Positions 7,221-14,535 of a stretch of 17,373 nucleotides of DNA are shown here, one piece after another. Below the pieces are notes generated by a model that had not been told where the DNA came from, did not search any database, and saw nothing but the letters and a program-made list of their open reading frames with translations. The position numbers and the translations under genes were made by a program. The stretch is from Anaerolineae bacterium (GTDB lineage Bacteria; Chloroflexota; Anaerolineae; B4-G1), in the NCBI GenBank assembly GCA_016783285.1, contig JADHWW010000140.1, forward strand, positions 1 to 17,373, in the 5' to 3' direction. How positions within the stretch are numbered: position 1 is the first letter of the stretch; every line of letters starts with the position of its first letter.

Positions 7221-8632
7221 GAACACGCAGGCAGGCTCCCTGGTGGGTCATCATCTCCGACATCCTGCTGATCAACGCCAGCATGTCGCTGGCCTACTGG
7301 GTGCGCTACGAACTGCAATGGTTCCTCGACATCAATTACTATCACCCACTATCGGCCTACGCCTCCTTTGGCTTCCTGTTCACCGTGCTGATGCTGCTGG
7401 CTTTCCAAATGGACCGCGTCTACCAACATCAACGCGGGCAACCTTGGCTCGATCAGGTCTATCGCGTCATCAACGCCACGGCTAAATCCGTGGTGGTGAT
7501 GCTGGCCATCACCTTTGCCATCCAGCCCCGTCAATACTCACGCCTGTTGCTCATTGAGGCGGGCATCATTGCGATCATCTTGCTGGCCGTATCGCGGATG
7601 GTGCAGAACATGATCCTGGGCTGGCTGCGCTCTCGCGGCATCGGGATGGTCCGCCTTATCATCGTCGGGGCTGGTGAGGTAGGACGCACAGTGATGCGTA
7701 CCATCGTGGCACGGCCCGAACTGGGCTATCAGATCGTCGGCTTCGTAGACGATAACCCGCAGAAAGGCCAGACCGACATCGGGCGCTTTAAAGCGTTGGG
7801 ACCGGTAAACAATCTGGCACAGATGATCGAGAAAGAAGCAGTAGATGAAGTCATCGTAACGTTACCGTGGATGTACCACCGCAAGATCATGGCCATCGTA
7901 CGGGAGTGCGAGCGGCGACAAGTGAGCGCCCATATCGTGCCCGATCTCTTCCAGATGAGCCTCAGCCACGTGGACGTGGACGATTTGGGTGGCGTGCCAC
8001 TGATTAGCGTGCGGGAGGTTGGCTTCGGACAGGGGGCACTGCTGGTCAAGCGAGGCATGGACATCTTTGGCGCACTGGTGGGACTGACGCTAGGGGCCCC
8101 GCTCCTGGCGTTGATCGCGCTGGTCACCCGGATCAACTCACCCGGCCCGATCGTCTTCCGCCAGACCCGCGTGGGAGCGGGCGGAAAGACGTTCGAGTGT
8201 TACAAGTTTCGCTCAATGTACGAGGGAGCCGAAGCGGAGTTGGAGCAATTGCGCGAACTGAACGAGGCCGACGGCCCTCTCTTCAAAATCCGCGACGACC
8301 CGCGCCTGACTCGCATGGGCCGGTTTCTGCGGCACACCAGCCTCGATGAACTACCACAACTGTGGAACGTGTTACGCGGAGAGATGAGCCTGGTGGGACC
8401 ACGCCCACCCCTCCCGGTCGAGGTCAGCCGCTACATGGAGTGGCACAACAAACGGCTGGAAGTACGCCCAGGGATGACCGGATTGTGGCAGGTCAGCGGC
8501 CGCAGCCTACTTAGTTTCGATGACGGTGTGCTGCTCGATATTTACTACATCGAAAACTGGTCACTATGGCTCGATTTCAAGATCTTACTGCGTACCATCC
8601 CCGAGGTGTTGTTTGGAGACGGCGCGTATTAG
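7217..8632 (+). CDS. Polyprenyl-phosphate glycosylphosphotransferase (WbaP/WcaJ type)
   Basis: Initiates polysaccharide synthesis by moving a sugar-1-phosphate from a nucleotide sugar to undecaprenyl phosphate at the cytoplasmic membrane. The 471-residue product has the full bitopic architecture. Four hydrophobic segments lie near residues 11-30, 48-64, 91-103 and 110-126. A Rossmann-like CoA-binding-like domain starts at [10 protein letters not shown] (148-157) with VGFVDDNP, and a re-entrant hydrophobic segment spans about 283-305. The catalytic domain carries KFRSMY (330-335), the essential Asp-Glu pair in DELPQ (377-381), GPRPPLP and [14 protein letters not shown]. Translation is coupled to the glycosyltransferase by the 4-nt overlap. 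No other polysaccharide genes follow; the operon appears to end here. The sugar (glucose, galactose or other) cannot be read from the sequence. Confidence 0.96.
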   Translation: MRTRRQAPWWVIISDILLINASMSLAYWVRYELQWFLDINYYHPLSAYASFGFLFTVLMLLAFQMDRVYQHQRGQPWLDQVYRVINATAKSVVVMLAITFAIQPRQYSRLLLIEAGIIAIILLAVSRMVQNMILGWLRSRGIGMVRLIIVGAGEVGRTVMRTIVARPELGYQIVGFVDDNPQKGQTDIGRFKALGPVNNLAQMIEKEAVDEVIVTLPWMYHRKIMAIVRECERRQVSAHIVPDLFQMSLSHVDVDDLGGVPLISVREVGFGQGALLVKRGMDIFGALVGLTLGAPLLALIALVTRINSPGPIVFRQTRVGAGGKTFECYKFRSMYEGAEAELEQLRELNEADGPLFKIRDDPRLTRMGRFLRHTSLDELPQLWNVLRGEMSLVGPRPPLPVEVSRYMEWHNKRLEVRPGMTGLWQVSGRSLLSFDDGVLLDIYYIENWSLWLDFKILLRTIPEVLFGDGAY

Positions 8633-8791
8633 CCACCCTACCGGAAGCAAAAACGCAAGACATGATGCACACACAGAACAGGCACAGCCCAACTCTGGAC
8701 TTGCCTGGACCTACAAGCACACCTACACTGACCCCGGTCAGAGGCAGCACCTGGCACAAGTGACGCTTATACAATTGAACCCACCAGGAGG
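8633..8791 (+). other. Intergenic stretch after the glycosylphosphotransferase
   Basis: There is no convincing gene here. A short inverted repeat, ctgaccccggtcag (8728-8741), could form a 5-bp stem, but no T-tract follows on either strand, so I do not call a terminator. The 3' end of a small minus-strand ORF begins at 8792. Confidence 0.4.
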
Positions 8792-8992
8792 CTATGTTAA
8801 CCTTCCTATTCTCGGCCGCCGCCACGCGTCCACCAGCACCATCATTTCCTGGTATAGGCCATAGTCGGTCCCCAGCCAGGCTGTCACCTCTTCCCGCCCC
8901 GGCCGCCGCCCCCCGTCCCACATCTCTCCCGTGGCCAGGTTGGCCACCAGGTCCAGGAATCGGCCTCGCCAGGGCTCATCCAGGGAAAACAT
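8792..8992 (-). CDS. Small orphan protein, 66 residues (76 with TTG start)
   Basis: I do not recognise a named family. From the ATG at 8992 the product has 66 residues; a TTG at 9022 would extend it to 76. Codon choice (CTG, GTG, GCC, GAC, CGG) matches the surrounding real genes, and the sequence looks like a compact helical domain: RFLDLVANLATGEMW, then RPGREEVTAWLG, then YGLYQEMMVLVDAW. No signal peptide, membrane segment or cysteine. A GGAGG lies only 2 nt before the ATG, which is too close for good initiation, so the start is uncertain. It is the third small ORF on the minus strand downstream of the large regulator. It may be a genuine micro-protein or a decayed fragment. Confidence 0.4.
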   Translation of the reverse strand: MFSLDEPWRGRFLDLVANLATGEMWDGGRRPGREEVTAWLGTDYGLYQEMMVLVDAWRRPRIGRLT

Positions 8993-9186
8993 AGCCTCCG
9001 TAAGTGTCTTGACTCCCCTCAACGTGACAATACCTCTTTCTCCGCCCTCGTATAAGCCCTCCTCTCGCTACACTATGTGCGCTGTCCCCTGGCCACCAGA
9101 ATGAACGCGCCCCGCCTACACATCCCCGCCTGCGACACGGGCGTGTCCTACACCCCCCCAGGGGGCCACCACGTATAAGGGCCACA

Positions 9187-9206
9187 GCCACATTCAGAAG
9201 TGTGGC
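9187..9206 (-). other. Hairpin just after the 71-residue peptide gene
   Basis: GCCACATT and AGTGTGGC pair over 8 bp (one G-T) around a 4-nt loop, beginning 3 nt after the peptide's stop codon. No T-tract follows on the minus strand, so it is more likely an RNA 3'-end stabiliser or weak pause site than a classical terminator. It may also be chance. Confidence 0.3.
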
Positions 9207-9209
9207 GTC

Positions 9210-9425
9210 CTACTGGTAGGCCCCAACGAACCCTGGCTGGCAGAGCTCCCCGGCGAACGCCTCCAGCGTGTCGGCCTTAACCGCCAACACGGCCTGCCGT
9301 TCCACCTCCGTGAGACTGAGAGTGGTCAACACCTCGCGGCGATGACCGTTGAGTAACCGCTCGCGGAAAGCGGAATCGGTGAAGGCCATCCAGACCAACT
9401 CATCAATCCTTCGTGTTGACATCAT
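9210..9425 (-). CDS. RiPP-leader-like small peptide (Franean1_4349-like)
   Basis: The product is 71 residues from ATG at 9425, or 70 from the adjacent in-frame ATG at 9422. Its layout resembles the Franean1_4349-type precursor family, whose leader has a LigA-like helical fold: AFTDSAFRERLL near residues 14-25, then LSLTEVERQAVL near 36-47, then LEAFAGEL near 53-60. The short tail CQPGFVGAYQ after the leader-like part contains the only Cys. This match is from memory of the family pattern and was not searched. The ATG follows the TAG of the upstream secreted-peptide gene with no gap (TAGATGATG), so the two are probably translationally coupled. No RiPP-modifying enzyme or transporter is in the window, so maturation is unproven. 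Confidence 0.6.
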   Translation of the reverse strand: MMSTRRIDELVWMAFTDSAFRERLLNGHRREVLTTLSLTEVERQAVLAVKADTLEAFAGELCQPGFVGAYQ

Positions 9426-9617
9426 CTACCCCCCACCACTGCCACTGTGCGCACTCGGACACAGCAAGCCGTCCAACGCATCCCACACTTCCACCTCGCC
9501 AGCCTGGGGCTCCGCCATCCGAGCAGCCGCGCCAGGTGCCGCAGGCCCAAGGGCCAGCACCAGGAGCAGCATCAACGTCATCAGCGCCAAGACCAGCTTA
9601 CCACGTACGTTCTCCAT
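9426..9617 (-). CDS. 63-residue secreted peptide with Sec signal
   Basis: Not a recognised family. The product begins MENVRGK, then has a strongly hydrophobic run LVLALMTLMLLLVLALG (residues 8-24) and a small-residue region PAAPGAAA (25-32), which is a good signal-peptidase site. This leaves a mature part of about 30 residues, acidic in the middle (EVEVWDALDG), with one Cys and a glycine/serine tail (HSGSGGG). The start is set by an excellent AAGGAGGG site (9630-9623) 5 nt before the ATG, so the start at 9617 is preferred over the longer open frame reaching 9761. That longer frame would run into the terminator stem. It directly precedes the RiPP-leader-like gene and lies 104 nt beyond the regulator's terminator. 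Secreted or membrane-held signalling peptide is inference. Confidence 0.6.
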   Translation of the reverse strand: MENVRGKLVLALMTLMLLLVLALGPAAPGAAARMAEPQAGEVEVWDALDGLLCPSAHSGSGGG

Positions 9618-9720
9618 CGTTACCCTCCTTCCCGCCCAAACCCGCCCAAAATCCAGTACGACCCGCCCCAAATTCAGCATAAGGATAGCACAGGGCTCTG
9701 AACGAACCTCTGACAACCGG

Positions 9721-9752
9721 ATAAACAAAGAGGCTGCTCTGCGGCAGCCTCT
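9721..9752 (-). terminator. Rho-independent terminator after the SARP-type regulator
   Basis: On the minus strand a perfect 9-bp stem, AGAGGCTGC/GCAGCCTCT (9752-9744 with 9737-9729), closes a 6-nt loop and is followed by the T-rich run TTGTTTAT (9728-9721). It lies about 120 nt downstream of the regulator's stop codon and separates that transcript from the small peptide genes. Confidence 0.8.
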
Positions 9753-9871
9753 ACAGGTCAAGTCCGAGTTCTCTGACGCTCACCCATATCCCATCGCCAA
9801 GAACGCCAGGGGCGCGGTGATATTAAGTGACTTCCTGTGTGTTGCTCCGCAGTGAGAGAAAAACAACGCGC

Positions 9872-12800
9872 TCAATCCGGTCTTTTTCCAGCGATCCGCT
9901 CGTACAACCCCTTTGTCTCAAGCGATGGTTCGATATCCAACTCCCGCCTGAGAATCTCCTGGCAATGGTGGTATTGAGTCAGCGCCTCAGAACGCCTGCC
10001 CGCCTCGGCGTAACAGTGCATGATGCGCCGATGTACGTCCTCGCGCAGTTCGTCCACCTCCAGACCCCGCCTGTGCCAGTCGATCGCCCCCTCAAACTCC
10101 CTCCGCGCCTCGTGGCATCGTCCCACCCCGACCAACGCCTCGAGGTACATCTCCCGGAGCGCCTCCCGCTTCGGCACACACCACACCCGCCCCACCTCAG
10201 GCAGGAAATCTCCCCGGTAGAGCGCCACCGCACGTCGCCACAGGTCCTCCGTCCGCCAGTCGTGAGGCGGTAAGAGCCGCGCCCGCTCGACCGACGCCTC
10301 AAACTCCTCGACGTCGAACCAGCAGTCCACGTCGCCCAGCCGGTACCGCCCTTCCTCCACCACCACGGCCTCGGCGCCCAAGGCGCGGCGTACCCGGTAA
10401 AGCGTGGTGTGGAAACTATCGGTCGTCTTTTTCGCGGATAAATCGGGCCAGAACACTGAACCAATAACATCCCGCTCCAAAGGCCCATGTAGGAGAATGT
10501 AAAAGAACAACTCCTTAGCCATCGCCGCCTGCCACTCGGATGAGGCGACCGTGTGCCCATCGTAGACGACCCGCCCCCCTCCAAGAGCATAGATCTCCAG
10601 GCGGCTCACCGTACCTTCTTTCACCTCTGCACCGGCCTGCTCCTGCTCCTCCCCGAAGACATTCAACTGTTGCACCCTCTCAGCAATGGCACGGCAATCC
10701 GCTATGCCCCCGGCGACACCAAGTCCCAACAGGTCCTCGGCGTGCTGCCCCTCCACGACCGCAAACTGGTGCGTGCCAATCTCGTCCGCCACATCCATCG
10801 CCCGGCGCAACTCGGCAACGGCATGCGGCCTGTCCCCAGCCAGAAGGCAAATCTTGGCCAGCAGGAATCGGGCCCGGGCCAACTCTCGCTTCGCCTGCCG
10901 CTGCTCCAGGAAACGAACGGCATCGGAGAGAAGGCGAAGACCGGCTTCGACCTCACCGCTTTCGGCCAGCGCGACCCCCTCGGCCACAGGCAGCGGCCCG
11001 CTTCCCTCAAAATCCAACCCCTTTTCTTCAGCCAACTGGCGCGCCTGTCCCAACAAAACGAGCGCCTGTGCATGATCTCCCCGCCAGCGGCACATATCCG
11101 CCTGCGCTGCCAGGATATAGACCGCCAGGCCCGGCTCGCTCTCCCACGACATCTGCCAGCCAGCGTTGTACAGAGGTTCAGCGCGCGCGTAGTTCCCAAC
11201 GTCACGGTGGACATCAGCCATCCCCACCGAGATGTAAGCCTGGTACCGCAAATCGTCCCCGCGTCGCGCTGCTGCCAGCCCCTCCTCGTACAATGCCAGC
11301 GCCTCCCGGTACTCCCCGCGCAGGTAGTGGAGGTAACCCAGATTGTTGAGCACCCCAGCGAGTGGTACCGACGCACCCAGCCGGCGGCGGATGGCTAGCG
11401 CCTCGTTCAGGTGGAACGCCGCCTCATCAAGACTTCCCAGGCCAGTAAGAGCATGCGCCATATCCTGCAATAGATTGGCCACATCGTAGGGGCTCCCAAC
11501 CTTCCGAAACAGAGCCAACGCTTCCTGCAGTTTGGCGACCCCCTCAGCGAGACGCCCAATCTCCACATAGGCCAGTCCGATAAGCCGCTGCGCCTCCGCC
11601 CGTTCCATTACTTCGTCCTGATCCAGCATGTCCAGCGCCGTCTGTACCTCCACAATCGTGTCCTCGTAGCGGCCTTCAAACAATGCCAGCGTTGCACGCT
11701 GGTTGTGCACCCTGGCTAAACACACCATATCTCCACGGGCGGCGAACCCGGCTTCAGCGTGGGCCAGCGCCTGCTGCGCCCGCTCGTAGTCGTAACGGTC
11801 GGTGAGCACCCTGCTCTGATAGAACATCAGCCATGGGGCCTGCGCCCCGACCTCTCCGGGCAGTGCCTCCGCCCAGCGCAGGAGCGTCTCGACTCGCCCC
11901 CGCGTGAACCACTCCATCGCCACCCGCTCCACCAGCGTCGTCGCGCCTGGATAGTCCTCGGCTGCCAGATAGTGATACACTGCCTCTTCAACCCCATCGT
12001 CTCGCTCGAACCGCTTCGCGGCGCGCAGGTGCAGTTCAGTGTAGCGGGCCGGGTCGCGCTGGCGCAATTGCTCGTGCAGGAAATCACGGAACAGATTGTG
12101 GTAGCGATAGGTCGCCGCAGCCCCTCTCCCAAAGCGGGTGACGAAGAGACTACGCCGCTCCACCTCCGCCAGCAGAGCAAGCGACTCCCTGATCTGCAGT
12201 ACCTGGCGGCACAGCCGTGACGACATCTCACGCAGCACAGCCGAGACGCATAGGAAATACTGAATGTCGGGCGGCTGCCGGTTCAATACCTCACTGGCCA
12301 GGTAGCCGTACGTCTCGGCAGTGGCCTTCTCCTCATCGAGCAGGGCAGCCTTACTCTCGTCGCGCAGCATATCGGCCAGCAGCAGGACACCGGTGATCCA
12401 GCCCTCGGAGTTGGCGGCTATCGCTTCCGCCTGGCTTTCAGACACCTCAGCCCACGATGATCGCAGAAGATCCCGGATCTCCTGGGGGGCGAAGCGCAGG
12501 TCCCGTGCTGTCAGACCAACGAGTTGGCGCTTGGCAACCAGGTGTGCGACAGGAACGTCGGGTAACACACGACTACCCAGCATCAGGTGGCAATTGAAGG
12601 GCAGGATTTCAAGCAGACGGCGGACGAAGGTTCGGATACCAAAGCCACCGTCCAGTCCATCGTAGTTGTCCACCACCACGACGAAGGATGTGTCAATCTC
12701 AAGCATCTCGTTGACCAACTCTCCCACAATAGCGGTTGGGTCGTGGAAAAGATCACCGCCCAGGGAAGCCAACGCCGCGCGGCTTCGCCCGCCGAAGCCG

Positions 12801-13078
12801 CGGAAGCGCTCGCCAATCGCGCCCACCAGGTACTCGATGAACACGCTCAGATCACGGTCGCGCTCGTCGGCGGTGTACCAACACACCGGCACAGGACTGT
12901 GCTGCGCAAAATCCACCAGCGCCGAGGTCTTGCCGTAGCCAGCCGGGGCAGAGACAAGCGTCAACTTACACTCAAGCCCTTGCTCAACAATCTGGCACAC
13001 CCACGGCCTGTGCAGCAGACCAGAGAAACTGGGTACGAGCAGTTTGGAACGGACGAGGGTGAACTCAGGGACAACCAA
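9872..13078 (-). CDS. STAND ATPase/TPR regulator with C-terminal SARP (wHTH-BTAD) domain
   Basis: A 1068-residue transcription regulator. The N-terminus is MalT-like: FTLVRSKLLVPSFS, a Walker A loop SAPAGYGKTS (43-52, Lys50, Thr51), a Walker B-like VVVVDNYDGLD (133-143, Asp137) and a winged-helix relay to about 400. Residues about 410-790 are TPRs (EGRYEDTIVEVQTAL, IGRLAEGVAKLQEAL, RGEYREALALYEEG), the expected inducer- or peptide-binding surface. Residues about 826-915 form an OmpR-type winged helix (LEIYALGGG, RDVIGSVFWPDLS, TTLYRVRRALG), followed by the BTAD domain (922-1065), ending EILRRELDIEPS. Family logic: ATP-bound oligomers activate transcription when the sensor meets its signal. 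The start is TTG at 13078 behind AGGAG (11 nt); no ATG or GTG lies upstream in the open frame. It has its own promoter and terminator. Its target is unknown. Confidence 0.92.
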   Translation of the reverse strand: MVVPEFTLVRSKLLVPSFSGLLHRPWVCQIVEQGLECKLTLVSAPAGYGKTSALVDFAQHSPVPVCWYTADERDRDLSVFIEYLVGAIGERFRGFGGRSRAALASLGGDLFHDPTAIVGELVNEMLEIDTSFVVVVDNYDGLDGGFGIRTFVRRLLEILPFNCHLMLGSRVLPDVPVAHLVAKRQLVGLTARDLRFAPQEIRDLLRSSWAEVSESQAEAIAANSEGWITGVLLLADMLRDESKAALLDEEKATAETYGYLASEVLNRQPPDIQYFLCVSAVLREMSSRLCRQVLQIRESLALLAEVERRSLFVTRFGRGAAATYRYHNLFRDFLHEQLRQRDPARYTELHLRAAKRFERDDGVEEAVYHYLAAEDYPGATTLVERVAMEWFTRGRVETLLRWAEALPGEVGAQAPWLMFYQSRVLTDRYDYERAQQALAHAEAGFAARGDMVCLARVHNQRATLALFEGRYEDTIVEVQTALDMLDQDEVMERAEAQRLIGLAYVEIGRLAEGVAKLQEALALFRKVGSPYDVANLLQDMAHALTGLGSLDEAAFHLNEALAIRRRLGASVPLAGVLNNLGYLHYLRGEYREALALYEEGLAAARRGDDLRYQAYISVGMADVHRDVGNYARAEPLYNAGWQMSWESEPGLAVYILAAQADMCRWRGDHAQALVLLGQARQLAEEKGLDFEGSGPLPVAEGVALAESGEVEAGLRLLSDAVRFLEQRQAKRELARARFLLAKICLLAGDRPHAVAELRRAMDVADEIGTHQFAVVEGQHAEDLLGLGVAGGIADCRAIAERVQQLNVFGEEQEQAGAEVKEGTVSRLEIYALGGGRVVYDGHTVASSEWQAAMAKELFFYILLHGPLERDVIGSVFWPDLSAKKTTDSFHTTLYRVRRALGAEAVVVEEGRYRLGDVDCWFDVEEFEASVERARLLPPHDWRTEDLWRRAVALYRGDFLPEVGRVWCVPKREALREMYLEALVGVGRCHEARREFEGAIDWHRRGLEVDELREDVHRRIMHCYAEAGRRSEALTQYHHCQEILRRELDIEPSLETKGLYERIAGKRPD

Positions 13079-13133
13079 TGCTTTAAAGACTCCTACGATC
13101 GCCGATTCGCCGATTCACTAAACTCACACAAAA

Positions 13134-13262
13134 TCACAATTTCATAAAGTATACCCCTACAATTCCAAAGAGGCAAACGGCTGCACCAACCACCCCACAT
13201 TTCGGGCACGCCACTGGCTACGCTTCCGCCAGGCTTCCCCCGCAGGCCGAGCACCTCCCCAC
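13134..13262 (-). pseudogene. Broken zinc-ribbon/membrane micro-ORF
   Basis: From a GTG at 13262 the minus strand reads GRCSACGGSLAEA, a TAG stop (13220-13218), then PVACPKCG followed by a hydrophobic run VVGAAVCLFGIVGVYF, ending at TGA (13136-13134). The CxxC-x11-CxxC spacing is that of small double zinc ribbons, and a ribbon plus one membrane helix is a common micro-protein plan. The in-frame TAG breaks it (one base from CAG or TGG). The regulator's promoter overlaps its 3' part. It starts 28 nt after the aminotransferase stop codon on the same strand. It could be chance; confidence is low. Confidence 0.3.
13148..13176 (-). promoter_or_regulatory. sigma70-type promoter of the STAND/SARP regulator
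   Basis: On the minus strand TTGCCT (13176-13171) and TATACT (13153-13148) are 17 nt apart. Predicted transcription begins near 13141, about 60 nt before the TTG start. The leader contains a direct repeat of CGCCGATT (about 13100-13116, plus-strand reading) that could be an operator or an RNA element. Confidence 0.55.
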
Positions 13263-13290
13263 CTTCGCAAGGCTTACGTTGCCAGGAGCA

Positions 13291-14535
13291 CTACCTCAAC
13301 GCCCTCTTCAGCACCATGCCCAGCCTGCGAATACCTTCGACGATGACATCCGGCGGGCAGTAGGAGAAGTTGAGCCGCATGGCATTGTGCCCCCCATCCT
13401 GGTTGGGGTAGAAGTGGACGCCAGCCACATAGGCGACTTTCTCGGCGACGATCTCCTTCGAGAACTCAAGCGTGTCAATGGGCTCCGGCACGCGGGCCCA
13501 AAGAAACAACCCGCCTTGCGGACGGGTCCAACTGCTACCGTCGGGCCAGAATTCAGCCAACGCATCAAGCATCGTGTCCCGCCGCTCTCTGTAGGCATCG
13601 CACAGTCGCTTGACGTGTGGCTTGATCAGGCCCCGCTGGCAGATGTCGTTGGCGATGTATTGAACAAAGCTACTCGTGTGCAGGTCAGCGCCCTGCTTGG
13701 CCTGCACAAAGCGTTGCATCAGTACCTCTGGACATACGATCCATCCCAGCCGCAGACCCGGGGACATAATCTTGGAAAAGGTCCCCAGGTAAATTGTACG
13801 CTCGGGGATGAAGGTGCCGATGGGGGGAATGTCCTCTCCTTCGTACCGCAACTGGCCGTAGGGATCATCCTCGACGACGGGGAGGTCCAGTCTCGTGGCG
13901 ACTTCAGCCAACCGCTTGCGGCGCTCCAGAGGCATCGTCGTACCGGCAGGATTGTGGAAATTGGGCAGCACGTAAATGAACTTGGGCGGCTCGCCGGAAT
14001 CGGCAAGCACCTTTTCGTAAGCATGCTCCATCTCGTCCACAACCATGCCGTCGTCGTCGAGGCGCACGGTGTGGTAACGCGCCTGATAAGCGTTCCAGGC
14101 CTGGATTGCTCCCAGGTAAGTGGGGCGTCCAGTGAGGATGTAGTCGCCGGGGTTAATGAACAGCTTGCCGATCAGGTCCAGAGCCTGCTGAGAGCCATTG
14201 GTCAGCAGGAGGTTGCCTGGCACAGCCGGGACGCCATACTTATGCATTGTGGTAGCCAGGTACTCCTTGAGCGGTCCGAATCCCTCGGTGGCGCCATATT
14301 GCAGTGCTCTAGCGCCGTCCTCGCGGATGATGTACCGGCAGGCTTCTTCGATCTCGCGCAGGGGGAAGAAGTCCGGGGCTGGCAAGCCTCCCGCGAAGGA
14401 GATCACGTCTGGATCTTGGGTCAGCTTGAGCAATTCGCGGATAGCGGAACTCTTCATACTTTCTGTGCGCGAGGCCAGATGTGGAGCCCAATCCAACACC
14501 GGTATGGCGCGGTTCAGATCGAGATTCGATTCCAT
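13291..14535 (-). CDS. PLP-dependent aminotransferase, LysN/2-aminoadipate type
   Basis: A fold-type I aminotransferase of 414 residues, closest in my recollection to the Thermus LysN alpha-aminoadipate aminotransferase group, which also uses branched-chain, aromatic and other amino acids. Landmarks are SAIRELLKLTQ near residue 30, FAGGLPAPDFFP (48-58), TNGSQQALDL (112-121), PNFHNPAG (191-198), EDDPYGQLRY (222-231), the PLP-binding Lys255 in GTFSKIMSPGLRLGW, QAKQGADLHT, and the substrate-carboxylate Arg387 in MRLNFSY. The start is the ATG at 14535, with AGGAGG (14547-14542) 6 nt upstream. The frame is, however, open for another 164 codons through a CoA-transferase remnant, so a fused 578-residue product is formally possible. 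The exact substrate is undetermined. Confidence 0.92.
   Translation of the reverse strand: MESNLDLNRAIPVLDWAPHLASRTESMKSSAIRELLKLTQDPDVISFAGGLPAPDFFPLREIEEACRYIIREDGARALQYGATEGFGPLKEYLATTMHKYGVPAVPGNLLLTNGSQQALDLIGKLFINPGDYILTGRPTYLGAIQAWNAYQARYHTVRLDDDGMVVDEMEHAYEKVLADSGEPPKFIYVLPNFHNPAGTTMPLERRKRLAEVATRLDLPVVEDDPYGQLRYEGEDIPPIGTFIPERTIYLGTFSKIMSPGLRLGWIVCPEVLMQRFVQAKQGADLHTSSFVQYIANDICQRGLIKPHVKRLCDAYRERRDTMLDALAEFWPDGSSWTRPQGGLFLWARVPEPIDTLEFSKEIVAEKVAYVAGVHFYPNQDGGHNAMRLNFSYCPPDVIVEGIRRLGMVLKRALR

Noticed and set aside
8728..8741. Inverted repeat ctgaccccggtcag as terminator of the glycosyltransferase operon
   Set aside because: Short stem and no T-tract on either strand.
9134..9147. Small palindrome gacacgggcgtgtc
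   Set aside because: Only a 5-6-bp stem without a T-tract or link to a gene boundary; plausible by chance in GC-rich DNA.
8976..9191. 71-codon minus-strand open frame between the small peptide genes
   Set aside because: Arg/Gly-rich with no helical or signal pattern, unlike its neighbours; it overlaps the start region of the 66-residue ORF in another frame.
9618..9761. Longer form of the secreted peptide (111 residues)
   Set aside because: The extra codons run through the terminator stem, lack a ribosome-binding site and would hide the signal peptide.
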